A stretch of DNA of 32,954 bases from Acidobacteriota bacterium (GTDB taxonomy: Bacteria; Acidobacteriota; Terriglobia; Bryobacterales; Bryobacteraceae), in assembly GCA_016871135.1 (NCBI GenBank), contig VFZQ01000003.1, positions 1 to 32,954 of the forward strand, given 5' to 3'. The position numbers and the translations under genes were made by a program. Numbering within the stretch: the stretch's first letter is position 1; every line of letters starts with the position of its first letter. Positions 23,738-31,046 of the stretch are shown here, piece after piece. Under the pieces are notes generated by a model. The model did not search any database. It was given only the letters and a program-made list of their open reading frames with translations, and was not told the DNA's origin.

Positions 23738-24823
23738 ATGCGTCCCGCTATCGCCGTTTTTGCAAAAGCTCCGATCGCCGGACGGGTAAAGACCCGGCTC
23801 GCGGTATCGGTGGGCCCCGAAACGGCCGCCCGTTTGTACGAATCGATGGTCGCGCGGTTGCTCGATCGCTTGATCGGCGCCGGCCTTGCGGCCGATATCG
23901 AGCTCCACACTGACATCTCGACAGATGCTTGGAAGAGCTTTAACGTTACCCGGCGGCTGCAAGTCGAGGGAAATTTGGGGGACCGGATGCGGAGCGCGCT
24001 GTCGCTCAAGTTGGCCGAAGGACGGCCCCGAGCGATGATCCTCGGCGGCGACGTTCCCACCGTGCCGATTTCCCATCTCGAAAAACTTCTGGCTCTCGAC
24101 GCCGATGTCGCGCTCGGCCCAGCCGACGATGGAGGCTACTATGCCATCGCCTGCCGCCGGACTACCGAGAAAATGTTCGACGGCGTGGCGTGGTCCACAG
24201 CCTCGGCGCTGTCCGACACCAAGGCCGCCTGTGAACGGGCTGGGCTAACAGTGGCGTTGGGGGAATCTTGGTTTGACATCGATACACCCGAAGACTTGGC
24301 GCGGTGGCCTCAAGTTACGGTTGCGGAGGAGAGCGACGCGGCAGAGATCGTCGCGGTCCGGTCTGCCGCTGCAAACCGGCTGACCCACGATTTCGGCAAG
24401 GGACACTGGTCGTCGTGCCCGACCGAAAACGGGGTGCTGCGTCAGATTCGAACCGAACGCGTGCTGATCGCGCGCAACGGTGATCGGATCCTCGGAACAT
24501 TGGTGCTGGCAACCAAGAAGCCCTGGGCGATCGACGTCGCCTATTTCACCTTTGTTCCGAAAGCGATCTACCTGCACAGCATGGCTGTAGCGCCCGACGC
24601 GCAGCGGCGGGGGATCGGCCGTATTCTGCTCGAAGAAGCCCGCCAGATTGCGCGGGCGTGGCCAGCGCAGTCGATCCGCCTGGATGCCTACGATGCCGCG
24701 GCCGGAGCGGTGGAGTTCTACGCGAAGTGCGGCTTTCGGGAGACGGGCAGGGTGGTCTATCGCGGAACGCCGCTCGTCTATTTCGAGTCTGTGTTTACCC
24801 CGTTAGGCAAACCGCCGGAATAA
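23738..24823 (+). CDS. DUF2064 nucleotidyltransferase-like domain fused to a GNAT acetyltransferase
   Basis: A 361-residue two-domain protein. Residues 1-195 match the DUF2064/TIGR04282 glycosyltransferase-A-fold family, with AVFAKAPIAGRVKTRLA at the start, ILGGDVPTVP near residue 100 and GPADDGGYYAIA near 127; SWFDIDTPEDLARW closes this domain. Residues about 197-350 are a GNAT N-acetyltransferase, with the acetyl-CoA loop in LHSMAVAPDAQRRGIGRILL and the FYAKCGFRETGRV motif. The fusion suggests one protein that both activates and acetylates a small molecule, possibly a nucleotide-linked sugar; this is inference. No frameshift separates the halves. The gene ends 21 bases inside the convergent glycosyltransferase gene. 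Confidence 0.85.
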   Translation: MRPAIAVFAKAPIAGRVKTRLAVSVGPETAARLYESMVARLLDRLIGAGLAADIELHTDISTDAWKSFNVTRRLQVEGNLGDRMRSALSLKLAEGRPRAMILGGDVPTVPISHLEKLLALDADVALGPADDGGYYAIACRRTTEKMFDGVAWSTASALSDTKAACERAGLTVALGESWFDIDTPEDLARWPQVTVAEESDAAEIVAVRSAAANRLTHDFGKGHWSSCPTENGVLRQIRTERVLIARNGDRILGTLVLATKKPWAIDVAYFTFVPKAIYLHSMAVAPDAQRRGIGRILLEEARQIARAWPAQSIRLDAYDAAAGAVEFYAKCGFRETGRVVYRGTPLVYFESVFTPLGKPPE

Positions 24824-25879
24824 CGCTTCGTAAGCCGTTGTCACCGCGTCCCAACTGTATCGTTCTTCCACCCGGGCGATCGCGGCGGCTGTTAGGCGCA
24901 TCCGTTCCTCGGCCGAAAGAGTCAGCGCCTCGGCGAGAACTGCCGGCAAGGTATCGTGCGTGAAGGCCAACCCACAGCCGCCCGCGACTTCCCGGTTCTC
25001 AACCGTATCGAGATACAGCACCAGCGCGCCGCGGCCCATCGCCTCGATCAACGCCGGATGTGTGCCGCCGACTTCGGTCGCGTGGATGTACGCGAAGCAG
25101 TGCGAGCCCAACTCCTTATAGCCATCGCCAAAGATGTAGCCGGGCATTACGATGCGGTCGTCGTTGGTCGATCGGACCCTTGCCTTGTACCCCGGCGCAT
25201 AGGGCGCGTCACCGATGAGCGCCAGCTTCATCGGCGTAACGACGCTTTCAAACGCCTCGCGAACAAGCAGCGCATTGTTCTCCGGTTCCCAACGCGAAAC
25301 GTACAGAAAATACCGGTCCGGAGTGAGCGCCAATTCGTCGAGCACCTTCATTGACGGCACTTTGCCCGTCTCGGCGCCGTAGGGGATGAAGGTGGTTTCG
25401 CATCCGTACGTTTTGCGGTAGTAGGCGCGAATGGCCTCGGCGTCGGAAACAGGATGCGTCGGACAGAAAGTCGAAAGCCACTCCGACAACCGGTACCATG
25501 CCTTGGCAAGGCGGTTCCACTTCTTCCGCAAACGTTCAAGGCCATCGACGTTCAGCAGCACCGGCGTTCGAAACAGACGCGGCAGCCAGCAAAAAACAGC
25601 GTTGGCGGCGTTGCAGCAAAGGATGACGTCATAACACTGCGTGACCGCGTGAAGAGTGGAGATCGCCGTGTGCGCCAGCGTATCGGTGTATTTGTGTCGC
25701 AGCGTCGGCAGTGTGACCAGCCGCACACCGAGATAGGTGGGCGCGCTATGCCGCTCCCGGCAATAGACAGTGACGTCATGGCCGCGCGCGGCGAGGCGCC
25801 GGCCTAGTTCCTCGGCGAAGGTCTCAAACCCGCCATAGCGGGCCGGGATACCACGAGTGCCGAGAATCGCGACGCGCAT
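24803..25879 (-). CDS. GT4-type glycosyltransferase (DUF1972 N-terminus)
   Basis: A 358-residue GT-B glycosyltransferase. The N-terminal MRVAILGTRGIPARYGGFET is characteristic of the DUF1972 group, often annotated as rhamnosyl- or mannosyltransferases. The C-terminal nucleotide-sugar region contains YVSRWEPENNALLVREAF and VGGTHPALIEAMGRGALVLY, with the usual acidic residues. It starts six bases after the stop of the GT2 gene upstream and is the last gene of the polysaccharide cluster. It probably adds a sugar to a growing lipid-linked glycan at the cytoplasmic membrane. Confidence 0.9.
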   Translation of the reverse strand: MRVAILGTRGIPARYGGFETFAEELGRRLAARGHDVTVYCRERHSAPTYLGVRLVTLPTLRHKYTDTLAHTAISTLHAVTQCYDVILCCNAANAVFCWLPRLFRTPVLLNVDGLERLRKKWNRLAKAWYRLSEWLSTFCPTHPVSDAEAIRAYYRKTYGCETTFIPYGAETGKVPSMKVLDELALTPDRYFLYVSRWEPENNALLVREAFESVVTPMKLALIGDAPYAPGYKARVRSTNDDRIVMPGYIFGDGYKELGSHCFAYIHATEVGGTHPALIEAMGRGALVLYLDTVENREVAGGCGLAFTHDTLPAVLAEALTLSAEERMRLTAAAIARVEERYSWDAVTTAYEALFRRFA

Positions 25880-25885
25880 CGCGCG

Positions 25886-26935
25886 CTATCCGCGGGCTGC
25901 TCGGACGCGCGCCAGCACACGCGGAGACGGCTTCGGCGCGGGCCGGCTGACCGGTTGCGGACGGAACCAGGATGCCATGTACTCGTCGGTGGCCTTGCGG
26001 CGCTTCATGATCTCGGCACGCTTTTCGAGCATTCCGCGCCAGTTCCGGCAAACCATCCAGAAAGCTTTGAGCGAGGTCTGTTCCCGCACCAGACACGCGC
26101 CGACGACGACCAAGTCGCGCAGCGTGATCGACAGCCAATTGCGCCGGTACAGATCCCAGGTCATGTTCTTGACACGCATTAGAAAACGGTTCTTCACCGA
26201 ATGCATGTTGATCTCGGCGGGCAGAGCGCGGCGGTTGCCGGGCAGTACGTTGCGAACGTGATAAGCGCGCGCGTACGGCGTATAAAGACAACGCCATCCC
26301 AACAGTTGATGACGCCAGGCGACATCGGCGTCTTCGCGGTAGACAAAGAACTCGCTGTCGAAGAACTCGCCGCCGATCGCGACATCCTCGATCATCTCGC
26401 GGCGGTAGAGCGCCGCCGCGGCGGTAGCGCCAAAAACGTATTCGAAGTTCGAGTATTCTCCGTTGTCCGGAAGTTGGCTGCCGCGATCCAGGTGCCGTAG
26501 CATCGGAGTGAAATACATCCCGGTCGAATCGATGACCGGGCGATCCGGCAGTTCAAACGTCGACTTGATGGCGAGCAGCTTGCCGCACACCGCCCCGATC
26601 CGAGGATGAATCTGGCCCGCCTCGACAAGTTGTTGGATGAAACCGGGCATCAGCAGCACATCGGGATTCAGCGTCAGAATCCATTCTCCACGCGACTTTG
26701 CGATCGCCTGGTTTTGCGCCGACGCAAACCCGATGTTTTCGTCGTTATAGACAATCCGGCAGCGGTCTTCGAACTGTTCCAGAATGTCGATGGTGCCGTC
26801 GGTGGAAGCGTTGTCGATAACAACAACTTCCAGATCCGCATATTTCTGGGCCAGCACCGATTCAAGGCACTTCTTGATGAATCGGCCACTGTTGTAGGTC
26901 ACCAGGGTGACGGAGACGAGTTCAGTTAAAGCCAT
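25886..26935 (-). CDS. Family 2 glycosyltransferase
   Basis: A 349-residue GT-A enzyme with SVTLVTYNSGRFIKKCLESV at the start, the nucleotide-binding Asp41 in VVIDNASTDGT and the acidic metal motif in LTLNPDVLL (residues 88-94). The FDSEFFVYREDADVAWR segment is the usual acceptor-side signature of rhamnosyltransferase-like GT2 proteins. A basic tail follows residue 280. The start overlaps the end of the upstream GT2 gene by 10 bases, so the two are probably co-translated. It should be a cytoplasmic-face polysaccharide transferase. Confidence 0.9.
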   Translation of the reverse strand: MALTELVSVTLVTYNSGRFIKKCLESVLAQKYADLEVVVIDNASTDGTIDILEQFEDRCRIVYNDENIGFASAQNQAIAKSRGEWILTLNPDVLLMPGFIQQLVEAGQIHPRIGAVCGKLLAIKSTFELPDRPVIDSTGMYFTPMLRHLDRGSQLPDNGEYSNFEYVFGATAAAALYRREMIEDVAIGGEFFDSEFFVYREDADVAWRHQLLGWRCLYTPYARAYHVRNVLPGNRRALPAEINMHSVKNRFLMRVKNMTWDLYRRNWLSITLRDLVVVGACLVREQTSLKAFWMVCRNWRGMLEKRAEIMKRRKATDEYMASWFRPQPVSRPAPKPSPRVLARVRAARG

Positions 26936-27867
26936 TTGGTCGATGGTGAGAAAGAGCTTGCCCGTTGGAAAAAACAGGTTCCAGCCATTCTCCAGATTTG
27001 TAGGATGATTGCAATTGCTGACTGCTGCGGGGCCCGCCGGCTACGAAAAAGAACGCGGGGAACGACTCCAACGACAACGACCGCCGCAACGACCCGCCGC
27101 GCAAACGGCGAGAAGTGCTTCGACACGTATTTAAGAAGGCTAGCATACCAAACGTTCATCCGCTCGCCAAAGTCAATCTTTTGAACGGAATGGCCACCCA
27201 AATGTGTGGCCTTGGCTACCGGATCGTACTGAATAGTACCCCCGGCGGCGAGAATCCTTTTACAAAAGTCAACATCTTCGAACCAGACAGGATGAAAGCG
27301 CTCGTCGAACCCGCCCAGCGACTCCCAGACCTCCCGTCGAAACAGCAGAAACGCCGCTGCCGGCTGCTCGACCGTCCTCGCAACAAGGAGATCCGCATCC
27401 AGGCAGCGATACCGACGATTGACAGGGTTGGCCGGCCAGATTCGGTTTATCCCCAGCACTTCAAATGCCAATGCGGCTGGCGTCGGCAAGTTGCGGTAGG
27501 TGAAGCCCTTCTGCGGAGATTTGTCCTCGGCGACAAGCATTCCGGCGGCGGCCATGTGTCCTTCTTCCCCGACCGCCCGTTCCAACGCCTCAATACTGGT
27601 CGTCAGCCGGGCGTCGGGATTGAGCAGTAAGACATATGGCGTATCGACCGCCCGGACGCCTTGATTTACGCCTCCAGCGAAACCGGCATTTGCCGAATTG
27701 CGAACCACCGTCACCTCTTTGCGCTTGGGAATCCGGCCAACCGTGTCATCCACCGATCCGTTGTCAATCACCCTGACGACGATTTCAGCGGCCAGACACG
27801 ACTCGACCGCATCCCGAATGTACTCCTCGGAGTTGTAGGTCACGATCACGGCCGTGGTCTGTGTCAT
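26926..27867 (-). CDS. Family 2 glycosyltransferase
   Basis: A 313-residue GT2 enzyme from the ATG at 27867; a GTG 24 bases upstream is an alternative start. It opens TTAVIVTYNSEEYIRDAVES, with RVIDNGSVDDT and the metal-binding segment VLLLNPDARL. HPVWFEDVDFCKRILAAGG carries the ED motif expected near the catalytic base. A C-terminal hydrophobic stretch around residues 265-280 (VVAAVVVVGVVPRVL) may touch the membrane. It overlaps the downstream GT2 gene by 10 bases. Confidence 0.9.
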   Translation of the reverse strand: MTQTTAVIVTYNSEEYIRDAVESCLAAEIVVRVIDNGSVDDTVGRIPKRKEVTVVRNSANAGFAGGVNQGVRAVDTPYVLLLNPDARLTTSIEALERAVGEEGHMAAAGMLVAEDKSPQKGFTYRNLPTPAALAFEVLGINRIWPANPVNRRYRCLDADLLVARTVEQPAAAFLLFRREVWESLGGFDERFHPVWFEDVDFCKRILAAGGTIQYDPVAKATHLGGHSVQKIDFGERMNVWYASLLKYVSKHFSPFARRVVAAVVVVGVVPRVLFRSRRAPQQSAIAIILQIWRMAGTCFFQRASSFSPSTKWL

Positions 27868-27917
27868 GGGACTTCTTGTAAGGTTTACCACCTACTCGGT
27901 CGCCAGACCGGGAAATT

Positions 27918-28604
27918 CTACCGGCGACGGCCCGGCGCGAAGCGTTTCTTAACCAGAAACCAAAGATTATGGAAGCCATCCCGCCACGGGTTGAGCTTGA
28001 TCTCCCCAAGCCGGGAGGAGTAAAGAATCGAAATTTCAGAAAAACGAACGTTTGAATGACGAAGCGCCTCGATCTTGATCTCCTCCGAAAAGGCCATTCC
28101 GTCACTCTCCAGCACGAAGTCATCGAGAATCGCCCGCTTAAACACCCACATGCCGGATTGCGAATCGCGCACCCAACGGAAATACAGAACGCTCATCGCC
28201 AACGAAAGCACAAAGTTGCCGAACTTGTGCTTGAAGCTCATGGCTTCCCGGTCTCGGACCGGGAACCGCGACGCATTGAGGAAATCGACCTCCAGGTGCA
28301 GGTAGGCTTCAATCAGGTAGGAGATGGCGTCGGGCGGGTAGGAGTGGTCGCCGTCGAGCGTGACGATGATGTCGCCGGTGGCGGCGGCGAACCCGCGTTT
28401 GTAAGCCCGCCCATAGCCCCGGACATTCTCGCGGATGACAGTCGCGCCGAAGCCTTTGGCCACATCCGCCGTGCGGTCGGTCGAGCCGTTGTCGACGACG
28501 ATCACATCATCGACGAATTCGGGCATGCGGCGCAGCACCTTTTCGATGCCCTGCTCTTCGTTCAGGCACGGGATGATCACCGTGATGCGGAGATCTTTGT
28601 ACAA
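27918..28604 (-). CDS. Family 2 glycosyltransferase, polyprenol-phosphate type
   Basis: A 228-residue GT2 protein starting with TTG at 28604. It reads ITVIIPCLNEEQGIEKVL, VIVVDNGSTDRT, then the metal motif LDGDHSYPPD with Asp84 and Asp86, and RDSQSGMWVFKR. These features are typical of dolichol/polyprenol-phosphate mannosyl- or glucosyltransferases, which load sugar onto a lipid carrier. No transmembrane C-terminal extension is present, so it is the short soluble form. The TTG start is supported by TACAAT six bases upstream, which would give a leaderless message. The sulfatase stop lies 18 bases upstream. Confidence 0.88.
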   Translation of the reverse strand: MYKDLRITVIIPCLNEEQGIEKVLRRMPEFVDDVIVVDNGSTDRTADVAKGFGATVIRENVRGYGRAYKRGFAAATGDIIVTLDGDHSYPPDAISYLIEAYLHLEVDFLNASRFPVRDREAMSFKHKFGNFVLSLAMSVLYFRWVRDSQSGMWVFKRAILDDFVLESDGMAFSEEIKIEALRHSNVRFSEISILYSSRLGEIKLNPWRDGFHNLWFLVKKRFAPGRRR

Positions 28605-28610
28605 GATGAC

Positions 28611-28616
28611 ATTGTA
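28611..28616 (-). promoter_or_regulatory. -10 box TACAAT before a TTG start
   Basis: TACAAT on the minus strand, then six bases, then TTG at 28604. It lies in the 18-base gap after the sulfatase stop, so the glycosyltransferase genes can be transcribed apart from the sulfatase gene. Confidence 0.5.
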
Positions 28617-28622
28617 GCTGGG

Positions 28623-29990
28623 TTAGTCAACCCGCGCGGCGGCCGCGTAGTCGTTCGGCGCGATCCAACCGGGGTGCGGCCGAACCGAAGACACAATATC
28701 GCCGTCCGGATGCACCGCGCGCCAGTTGTCGAGGACCTCGGCGAGTTCCTTGACCTTCGCCGGATATTGATCCGCGATGTCTGATTTCTCGCCAGGATCG
28801 GCGGATAAGTTGAAGAGATGATGGGCGAGCTTTGTGTTCCCCTCTTCAACGATCCGCACAAGCTTCCAATCACGGTGCAGCACCGCAAACCGGTAGTCGG
28901 CGCGTTCGTTGGATTTGACCGCGAATACAAGGGGCTCACGCTCTACGACAGTTGCACCCGAAAGCTGCGGCCAGAGGTTCTTGCCGTCGAGCGGTTTCTT
29001 GCCCGCGGGATCGACACCCACCGCCCCGGCCAGCGTCGGAAAGATGTCGGTCGCGTGCATCACCTGCGCGGAACGCCTGCCCTTTGGCAGCTTACCCGGC
29101 CAGCGAATCGCAGCGGGAACGTGTATGCCGCCTTCGAACGTCGTTCCCTTCGCGCCTCGGAACGGGCCGTTGCTCGCGCCCTGCGCCAAAGGCCCGCCGT
29201 TGTCGCTCATGAACATCACGATCGTGTCGTTGACAAGGTTCTGTTTGTCGAGGTATTCGAGCACCCGGCCCACGCTTGTATCCATCACATCAATCGCGCC
29301 GGCCAGGATCCGCAGCTTGTCCTGCTTGCGGTCGCGATACTTAAACAACACCTCGTCCGGCGCCGACAGTGGTGTGTGCACCGCGTTGAACGGGAAATAC
29401 AAAAAGAATGGCCTGGACGTATCGCGCGCCGCGAGCCAGCGCAGAGCCTCATCGGCCAGCAACGTTGTCGCATAGCCGTCTTCGTCCACCGATTTCCCGT
29501 TCCGTTGCCAATCCAGCCCGCCCATGAACTTGTGCGAAAAGTAGTGAATCTCGGCGTTCACGCAGCCGTAGAAATGATCGAACCCGCGGGCGTTCGGCAA
29601 TAGCTTGCGATGCGCGTGCCCAAGGTGCCACTTGCCGATGCACGCCGTCTGATAACCGGCCGATTGCAACGTCTGCGGCAGCAGATGTTCGTCGAGCGGA
29701 ATGCCGTTCGGCGACCACGCCCGAATCACGTTGTAGACCATGCCAAATCGCACGGGCATGCGTCCGGTGAGCAACGCCGCGCGAGTCGGCGTGCAGTACG
29801 GATAGGTATAACAACGGGTGAGCTCGAGGCCCTCGCGTGCGATGCGATCGATGTTCGGCGTGGGCGTTGCGCCGCCGTGGAAACCAACATCGCCCCAACC
29901 AAGATCGTCGGCTAGAAAGAGGACGATATTCGGCCTGCGCGAGGCGGGCGCCTGCGCGGCAAGGGCGACGGCGAAGCTGCGTCGAGTCAT
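28623..29990 (-). CDS. Tat-exported type I sulfatase
   Basis: A 455-residue protein from the ATG at 29990. The leader MTRRSFAVALAAQAPA has a twin-arginine motif. The sulfatase signature Cys66-Thr-Pro-Thr-Arg70 is intact, followed by AALLTGR; the Cys would be converted to formylglycine. Metal ligands sit in LFLADDLGWGDVG (Asp28, Asp29) and MSDNGGP, and GKWHLGH supplies the usual Lys and His. It should cleave sulfate esters in the periplasm; the substrate, sugar or steroid-like, is unknown. No maturation enzyme is in the window. AAGGTG just before the ATG is a ribosome site. Confidence 0.93.
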   Translation of the reverse strand: MTRRSFAVALAAQAPASRRPNIVLFLADDLGWGDVGFHGGATPTPNIDRIAREGLELTRCYTYPYCTPTRAALLTGRMPVRFGMVYNVIRAWSPNGIPLDEHLLPQTLQSAGYQTACIGKWHLGHAHRKLLPNARGFDHFYGCVNAEIHYFSHKFMGGLDWQRNGKSVDEDGYATTLLADEALRWLAARDTSRPFFLYFPFNAVHTPLSAPDEVLFKYRDRKQDKLRILAGAIDVMDTSVGRVLEYLDKQNLVNDTIVMFMSDNGGPLAQGASNGPFRGAKGTTFEGGIHVPAAIRWPGKLPKGRRSAQVMHATDIFPTLAGAVGVDPAGKKPLDGKNLWPQLSGATVVEREPLVFAVKSNERADYRFAVLHRDWKLVRIVEEGNTKLAHHLFNLSADPGEKSDIADQYPAKVKELAEVLDNWRAVHPDGDIVSSVRPHPGWIAPNDYAAAARVD

Positions 29991-30023
29991 CACCTTGTTC
30001 CCATGGTAAACCGCGCACATGCG

Positions 30024-30029
30024 TACAAT
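30024..30029 (+). promoter_or_regulatory. -10 box TACAAT before the exported pair
   Basis: TACAAT, then six bases, then the GTG at 30036. This suggests leaderless transcription of the following two genes and supports the GTG as the start. Confidence 0.5.
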
Positions 30030-30035
30030 GAGGAC

Positions 30036-30524
30036 GTGAAACGAATTCTCTTTGCCGCGGCCTTACTGCTTCCCGCCGCCGAACCGGAAGCGCGCAACGT
30101 AAAGACAGTCTACCTCCTCAAGATGACCGCCGGCCTGGATCAGTATCTGGCCAATGAGCTTACGACAGGCAATGTGTATGCAGTGACCACCGATCCGCAG
30201 CGCGCCGATGCGTTGTTCACCGACTCGGTGGGCGAAGCGTTTGAAAAGCGAATCGCCGAACTCTACCCGCCTCCGGCCCCGAAGAAAGACGAGAAGGAAA
30301 AAACCGAGACGGCGTCAACGGACCAGGTCGTGCGCCTCGGAACTTCGACCTGGAGCCGCGGCCACGGAACGGTATTTCTAGTTGACCGCAAAACGCGCAA
30401 CGTGTTGTGGTCGATGCACCGCACGACCAAGAACACGCAGCGCGCCCAGATGGTGGAGCAAGCGAAAAAGATCGCGGCACAACTCAAGAAAGATCTTGGA
30501 ATGACGCCGCAGGGAGCGAAATAA
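30036..30524 (+). CDS. Exported protein of unknown function
   Basis: A 162-residue protein from the GTG at 30036, which gives a signal peptide (MKRILFAAALLLPAAEPEA when read as Met). The mature part has two alpha/beta segments: KTVYLLKMTAGLDQYLANEL with TDPQRADALFTDSVGEAFEK, and GTVFLVDRKTRNVLWSMHRT ending in a Lys-rich helix. A charged Pro/Lys/Glu linker joins them. The pattern of a strand, an early helix and a second strand with VLWS recalls acidobacterial periplasmic proteins of unknown role. Its TAA overlaps the ATG of the repeat protein gene (TAATG), so the two are translated together and may work together. Confidence 0.7.
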   Translation: MKRILFAAALLLPAAEPEARNVKTVYLLKMTAGLDQYLANELTTGNVYAVTTDPQRADALFTDSVGEAFEKRIAELYPPPAPKKDEKEKTETASTDQVVRLGTSTWSRGHGTVFLVDRKTRNVLWSMHRTTKNTQRAQMVEQAKKIAAQLKKDLGMTPQGAK

Positions 30525-30913
30525 TGAAAACGATTCTGATGGGTCTCGCGTTCGCCGCTGCCTTGTTGGCGGGCGATATTCGTTCGGGCGGCTCGTTGGT
30601 CGGGCGCGTGGAGTCTGATGGAACGGTTCGGCTGCGAGGGTCGATTGTCGGGAAGTTTGAGAGCGGCGGTTCGATTCGGGTGAAGGGGTCGCTGGCCGGC
30701 CAGATCGAATCGAGCGGCCACATTCGTAAGAACGGATCGCTGGTGGGTCGCGTGGAATCGGACGGCACGGTTCGATCGAACGGCTCGATTGTGGGCAAAG
30801 TCGAAAGCGGCGGTACGGTACGCAAGGGCGGTTCAATTGTCGGAAGCGTGGAAGGCGTGGCAAAAGAACTGGCCGCGGTGATCTTCTTCTGGGACTTCTT
30901 CGACGTTCCCTAA
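30524..30913 (+). CDS. Exported 16-residue-repeat protein, beta-helix or bactofilin-like
   Basis: A 129-residue protein. A signal peptide (MKTILMGLAFAAALLAG) runs straight into six tandem 16-residue repeats at residues 16-111, of the form DGTVRLRGSIVGKFES. Each has Gly at two turns and alternating small and hydrophobic residues. This regularity predicts a right- or left-handed beta-helix, like that of bactofilins, though the sequence is not an obvious bactofilin and export is different. The tail (residues 112-129) is hydrophobic and ends IFFWDFFDVP. It starts in the stop codon of the preceding exported protein. A structural role at the cell surface is inferred. Confidence 0.75.
   Translation: MKTILMGLAFAAALLAGDIRSGGSLVGRVESDGTVRLRGSIVGKFESGGSIRVKGSLAGQIESSGHIRKNGSLVGRVESDGTVRSNGSIVGKVESGGTVRKGGSIVGSVEGVAKELAAVIFFWDFFDVP
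30569..30856 (+). repeat. Six tandem 48-base coding repeats
   Basis: Six in-frame 48-base units encode the 16-residue repeats of the protein above. Units 2 and 5 share DGTVR and GSIVGK with only small changes, and units 1 and 4 share GSLVGRVES, so units 1-3 look like an older duplication of units 4-6. Confidence 0.75.
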
Positions 30914-31046
30914 AACACCCCAAGCGCGTCGGCGGGACCCGGACTGGCCGCATCCTCGTTGGTGCGGATGCGAATGCCCTGATTCCGGCACGGCGCGAGC
31001 TACCGTTCGTTCACCAGACAATTGACGGCGCCGATTCGGTTGGTCC

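Noticed and set aside
24803..29990. Complete capsule or exopolysaccharide locus
   Set aside because: Only transferases and a sulfatase are present; there is no flippase, polymerase or chain-length regulator in the window.
30569..30856. Direct repeats that might be a CRISPR-like array
   Set aside because: The units are contiguous, in frame, 48 bases long and lack spacers; they encode protein repeats.
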